This document shows, one piece after another, positions 43,166 to 45,835 of a DNA stretch of 45,835 bases (the stretch's first letter is position 1; each line of letters begins with the position of its first letter). The DNA lies in the NCBI GenBank assembly GCA_947453695.1, contig CANGHW010000030.1, positions 1 through 45,835 on the forward strand. Direction: 5' to 3'. Origin of the DNA: Opitutia bacterium (GTDB lineage Bacteria > Verrucomicrobiota > Verrucomicrobiia > Opitutales > Opitutaceae). Position numbers and translations under genes: made by a program. Below the pieces are notes generated by a model that made no database searches, was not told the DNA's origin, and saw nothing but the letters and a program-made list of their open reading frames with translations.

Positions 43166-44023
43166 ATGCCCACCTCCTCCCGTCGCACCTTCCTCAAAAC
43201 GTCGCTCGCCGCTGGCGCCGCGACCACCCTCGCCAGTCTGCCCGCGGTCTCGGCCCGCGCCGCCGCCGCCCCCGCCGCTGCGCGCGACTTCTACGAGCTC
43301 CGCGCCTACCGCCTGAAACCCGGCGCCAGCGACACCCTCATCCACTCTTATCTGGAGAAGGCCCTCGTGCCCGCCCTCAACGCCCGTGGCCTCGCCACCG
43401 TCGGCGTCTTCACCGAGGTCGAGGTCGACAAGAAGGCCGTCACCTCCAAGCCCAAGGCCAGCACCGCCGAGGTCCAGACGTCCGTCTGGGTTCTCATCAC
43501 CCACCCGACCCTCGAGTCCTTCGTCAAGGTCAGCGCCGATCTCAATGCCGATCCCGCCGTGCAAAAGGCCGCCGCGGACTACTTCATGACGCCCAAAGCC
43601 TCGCCCGCCTACGATCGCGTCGACATCTGGCTGCTCCGCTCCTTCGCCGGCTTTCCGCGCACCGAGATTCCCGCGTTCTCGAAGACCAAGGTCGCCACGC
43701 GCGTCTTCGAACTGCGCGACTACGAGAGCCACAGCGAGGAGCGCGCCCTCAGCAAGATGGCCATGTTCAACAATGGCGAAATCGACGTCATGAAGGAGCT
43801 CGGCATGTCGCCCGTCTTCTTCGGTCAGGCCCTCGCCGGTCCGAATCTCCCCCACCTCCGCTACATCACCTGCGGCGCCGACCTCGCCACCCACCTCAAC
43901 AACTGGAAGGCCTTCGGCACCCACCCGACGTGGACCAAGCTCAAGAACGACCCGCAGTATAAGGACAACACGTCCAAGAACACCGCGCGTTTCCTCGTGC
44001 CGACCGCCTACTCGCAGATCTGA
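43166..44023 (+). CDS. Tat-exported NIPSNAP-family protein
   Basis: Protein of 285 residues with a twin-arginine signal SRRTFLK followed by a hydrophobic stretch and ALA-like end (about residues 1-35). The mature part has two ferredoxin-like NIPSNAP halves: FYELRAYRLKPGASDTLIHS with AVGVFTEVE-type strands (about 38-140), and VFELRDYESHSEERALSKMA through NNGEIDVMKELGM (about 175-280). NIPSNAP proteins are small dimeric alpha/beta-barrel proteins of unclear function. Tat export suggests folding, perhaps with a cofactor, before transport to the periplasm. It is divergent from garR. The leader gtcgtctcctccttcccc is entirely pyrimidine-rich. Confidence 0.87.
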   Translation: MPTSSRRTFLKTSLAAGAATTLASLPAVSARAAAAPAAARDFYELRAYRLKPGASDTLIHSYLEKALVPALNARGLATVGVFTEVEVDKKAVTSKPKASTAEVQTSVWVLITHPTLESFVKVSADLNADPAVQKAAADYFMTPKASPAYDRVDIWLLRSFAGFPRTEIPAFSKTKVATRVFELRDYESHSEERALSKMAMFNNGEIDVMKELGMSPVFFGQALAGPNLPHLRYITCGADLATHLNNWKAFGTHPTWTKLKNDPQYKDNTSKNTARFLVPTAYSQI

Positions 44024-44119
44024 CGTCGCCCGTCCCCGGCGACCCGGCCTTCCCGCTTGGGTCGCCCGCTTTGTTTACCCCGGCACTCCCGCCGCCGGAT
44101 GCGGTCTGAATCCCTCACC

Positions 44120-45550
44120 ATGAACCCCCGCTTCCGGCCGGTCGTTGGCCTGCTCCTCGCCTCCGCTCTCGCCGTCACCGCGCAGGAGGCCGCCTCCGTG
44201 CCCAGCGCGCCTTCCGTGCCGAGTCTGCCGCCCGCGACCGCGCTTCCCGTGCTCCCGAGCGCCCCCGGCGCCACCGCACCCGCGCTCTTTACCGCCGAGC
44301 AGCTCGATCAGCTCCTGGGCCCCGTCGCGCTCTACCCCGACGCCCTGCTCGCGCTGCTCCTCCCCGCGTCGACCAATCCCTCCGAGATCGTCCTCGCCGC
44401 CCGCTTCCTCGCCACCGGCCGCAATCCCGCCGACGCCGACTCCCAGCCGTGGGACGACAGCGTGCGCGCCCTCGTGCGCTTCCCCGCCACCCTACGCTGG
44501 ATGGACGACAACCTCGCCTGGACGAAACAGCTCGGCGACACCTTCCGCGCCCAACCCGAGGACGTCATGGCCGCCGTCCAACGCCTCCGCGCCCGCGCGC
44601 TCGCCGCCGGCACCCTCTTCTCCAACGCCCAACAACAAGTCGTCGTGCAGGGCAACGTCATCGAGATCCTGCCCGCGCTGCAGGACATCATCTACGTCCC
44701 CACCTACGATGCCCGCGTCGTCTACCTCGAGCGCAACGCCTACCCGCCGCTCGAAGCGACCATGCCCTACTTCGGCCTCGGCTTCTCGATGGGCCCTTGG
44801 CTCTCCTACGGCCTCGACTGGCCCTCGCGCCGCATCTGGGTAATCAATCGCAACGACCGCGAGCGCTACTGGCGCGAGCAGCGTCACGCGCGACCGCTCC
44901 CGCCGCCCCCCGTCGCCTTTGCGCCCCCGCCCGGCACACCGCCCCCGCGCTGGCACACCTGGCGCCCTGATCCCGATCGCCGCCCGCCCGGCCCTCCGGC
45001 CGCCCCGGCCCCGCGCCCGGGCATCGACTTTCCCCGCAACGACGTCGCCCGCCCCGCCGCGCCCACCGGTCCGCGCTTCGAAAATGCCCCGGCGTTTTCC
45101 GGCACCGAAATGGGCCCCACCGCGCGCCCGGCGCCCGCGCCTGCTCCCGCGCCCGCCACGGGCAGTGTCAACGCGATCACCGCCCCGGCCGCCCCCGCGC
45201 CCACCCCTCCCCCCGTCCGCGCCCGGCCGCCCCGCGATTCGCTCCCCTCCCCCGCTCCGGTGATGGGCCCCGCCGCCCCCTCCGCCGCCACCCCCGCCCC
45301 GGCCCAACTCGCGCCGGCCCCCGCACCCGCGCCCACCCCGCGTCCGCGCCCCAACCGCGAAGATCGCCCGGCGAATGCCGAACCGCGCACTCGTTCGTCG
45401 CCCCCGCCCGCCGCCGCCACCGCCCCCGCTTCGGCCCCCACGCCCGGCCCCCGCGCCGCCCCCGCGACGACCCCCGCCGCCAACACCTCCGCCCCCCCCG
45501 CCGAGTCCGCCGACCGCCGCGGCAAAAAGCCCACCCCCGAAACCCCCTAA
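44120..45550 (+). CDS. DUF3300 protein with long Pro/Ala-rich tail
   Basis: Predicted exported protein of 476 residues. ATG 44120 gives MNPRFRPVVGLLLASALAVTAQ, a signal peptide; the open frame begins earlier at 44057. Residues about 55-215 match DUF3300: FTAEQLDQLLGPVALYPDAL, LLLPASTNPSEIVLAARFL, WDDSVRALVRFPATLRWMDD, DVMAAVQRLRARA, ILPALQDIIYVPTYDARVVY. A Trp-rich segment (MGPWLSYGLDWPSRRIWVIN) follows. The last ~200 residues are dominated by Pro, Ala and Arg, with many PAPAPAP-like runs, and are surely disordered; such tails often span the cell wall or periplasm. The function of DUF3300 proteins is unknown. Frame choice in the tail rests on continuity with the DUF3300 part. Confidence 0.85.
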   Translation: MNPRFRPVVGLLLASALAVTAQEAASVPSAPSVPSLPPATALPVLPSAPGATAPALFTAEQLDQLLGPVALYPDALLALLLPASTNPSEIVLAARFLATGRNPADADSQPWDDSVRALVRFPATLRWMDDNLAWTKQLGDTFRAQPEDVMAAVQRLRARALAAGTLFSNAQQQVVVQGNVIEILPALQDIIYVPTYDARVVYLERNAYPPLEATMPYFGLGFSMGPWLSYGLDWPSRRIWVINRNDRERYWREQRHARPLPPPPVAFAPPPGTPPPRWHTWRPDPDRRPPGPPAAPAPRPGIDFPRNDVARPAAPTGPRFENAPAFSGTEMGPTARPAPAPAPAPATGSVNAITAPAAPAPTPPPVRARPPRDSLPSPAPVMGPAAPSAATPAPAQLAPAPAPAPTPRPRPNREDRPANAEPRTRSSPPPAAATAPASAPTPGPRAAPATTPAANTSAPPAESADRRGKKPTPETP

Positions 45551-45575
45551 GCCCGCCGCGACTCCGTCATCGTGG

Positions 45576-45594
45576 GGCAGGCTTTACGCCTGCC
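45576..45594. repeat. REP-like hairpin GGCAGGC-tttac-GCCTGCC, copy 1
   Basis: Perfect 7-bp stem with a 5-nt loop, 26 bp after the DUF3300 stop. The flanks are also shared with copy 2 (gtgggg before, atcc after). May act as a terminator or dispersed repeat. Confidence 0.7.
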
Positions 45595-45600
45595 ATCCGC

Positions 45601-45660
45601 CCTCTCGCCCCTCGCCTCTCGCCCCTCGCCTCTCGCCCTTCGCCCGCGGCGCCGCCGCCA
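45601..45660. repeat. Degenerate heptamer tandem array (YTCGCCY)
   Basis: Consecutive copies of (C/T)TCGCC(C/T), ending in a GCGGCGCCGCCGCC clamp. Low-complexity intergenic DNA; no gene is seen. Confidence 0.65.
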
Positions 45661-45666
45661 TTGTGG

Positions 45667-45685
45667 GGCAGGCTTTACGCCTGCC
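45667..45685. repeat. REP-like hairpin GGCAGGC-tttac-GCCTGCC, copy 2
   Basis: Exact second copy of the hairpin at 45576, in the same orientation and with the same flanks, 91 bp further on. Confidence 0.7.
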
Positions 45686-45699
45686 ATCCCTCCCCGTAG

Positions 45700-45719
45700 C
45701 CCTGCTCGTGAGAGCAGGG
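45700..45719. repeat. Hairpin CCCTGCTC-gtga-GAGCAGGG
   Basis: Perfect 8-bp stem with a GTGA tetraloop. Different sequence from the two preceding hairpins but the same style, probably another REP-like family. Confidence 0.65.
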
Positions 45720-45720
45720 A

Positions 45721-45835
45721 CCTCGCCCCCCTCGCCCTTCGCCCCTCGCCTTTCACCCGCGGCGGCTCCGCCGCCGCCGCCCCGTGCCTCTCGCCCTTCG
45801 CCCTTCGCCCGCGGCGCCGCCGCCGGCGGCGCCGC
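45721..45835. repeat. Second heptamer array reaching the window edge
   Basis: More (C/T)TCGCC(C/T) units, then CGCGGCGCCGCCGCC-type GC blocks also seen at the end of the first array. No coding signal; continues beyond the window. Confidence 0.6.

Noticed and set aside
42152..43924. Long upstream extension of the garR frame (590 codons)
   Set aside because: The conserved enzyme starts at ATG 43027; the extension is antisense to the NIPSNAP gene.
45598..45835. Possible CRISPR array
   Set aside because: The units are 7-nt low-complexity repeats and hairpins without regular unique spacers, and no cas gene is present.

Overview
The window looks like a chromosomal segment of a GC-rich Gram-negative bacterium, most likely Verrucomicrobiota of the Opitutaceae type. 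The reasons are a TonB-dependent receptor, a PEP-CTERM surface protein, secreted Ig/beta-propeller proteins, a DUF4450 glycosidase-like protein, sugar-acid catabolic clusters, and gene starts that lack Shine-Dalgarno sequences. The taxonomy is inferred from gene content and style, not from a marker gene. No rRNA, tRNA, CRISPR array, transposase or phage gene was seen.

Layout. (1) 1-3403, minus strand: a TonB-dependent receptor that runs off the left edge, preceded by a gluconate-5-dehydrogenase-like SDR. (2) 3541-9953, plus strand: a myo-inositol catabolic operon, iolB-iolD-iolE-transaldolase-mmsA(iolA), divergent from (1) across a spacer with a LacI-type palindrome. (3) 10008-11870, minus: a secreted metzincin protease with an NPCBM domain. 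(4) 11930-33607: three large surface proteins. These are an 893-residue Ig-domain protein, a giant protein of about 5,614 residues built almost wholly of beta-propeller and Ig modules, and, divergent from it, a PEP-CTERM beta-helix protein. (5) 33645-43027, minus: an aldarate (glucarate/galactarate) cluster with tartronate semialdehyde reductase, GarL-type aldolase, a membrane glycosyltransferase-TPR protein, glucarate dehydratase, a DUF4450 glycosidase-like protein and a second SDR. (6) 43166-45550, plus: a Tat-exported NIPSNAP-family protein and a DUF3300 protein with a Pro/Ala-rich tail. (7) 45551-45835: an intergenic region full of hairpin and heptamer repeats.

How the genes work together. 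In the iol operon, IolE dehydrates inosose, IolD hydrolyses the resulting dione, IolB isomerises 5-deoxyglucuronate to 5-dehydro-2-deoxygluconate (DKG), and MmsA/IolA oxidises malonate semialdehyde to acetyl-CoA. The kinase IolC and aldolase IolJ that normally link DKG to malonate semialdehyde are absent, and a transaldolase sits exactly where they would be needed. A kinase-free route, DKG + glyceraldehyde-3-P to malonate semialdehyde + fructose-6-P, is chemically and stereochemically reasonable and is the most interesting hypothesis here. In the aldarate cluster, GudD, GarL and GarR form a complete path from glucarate to pyruvate and glycerate, and the DUF4450 protein may supply the sugar acid or its parent glycan.

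The most striking structural object is the giant protein. It carries three copies of a 14-repeat delta-60 block (42 repeats in all), 16 PD40-type repeats and an NHL propeller, and ends in a duplicated EF-hand-like C-terminal module.
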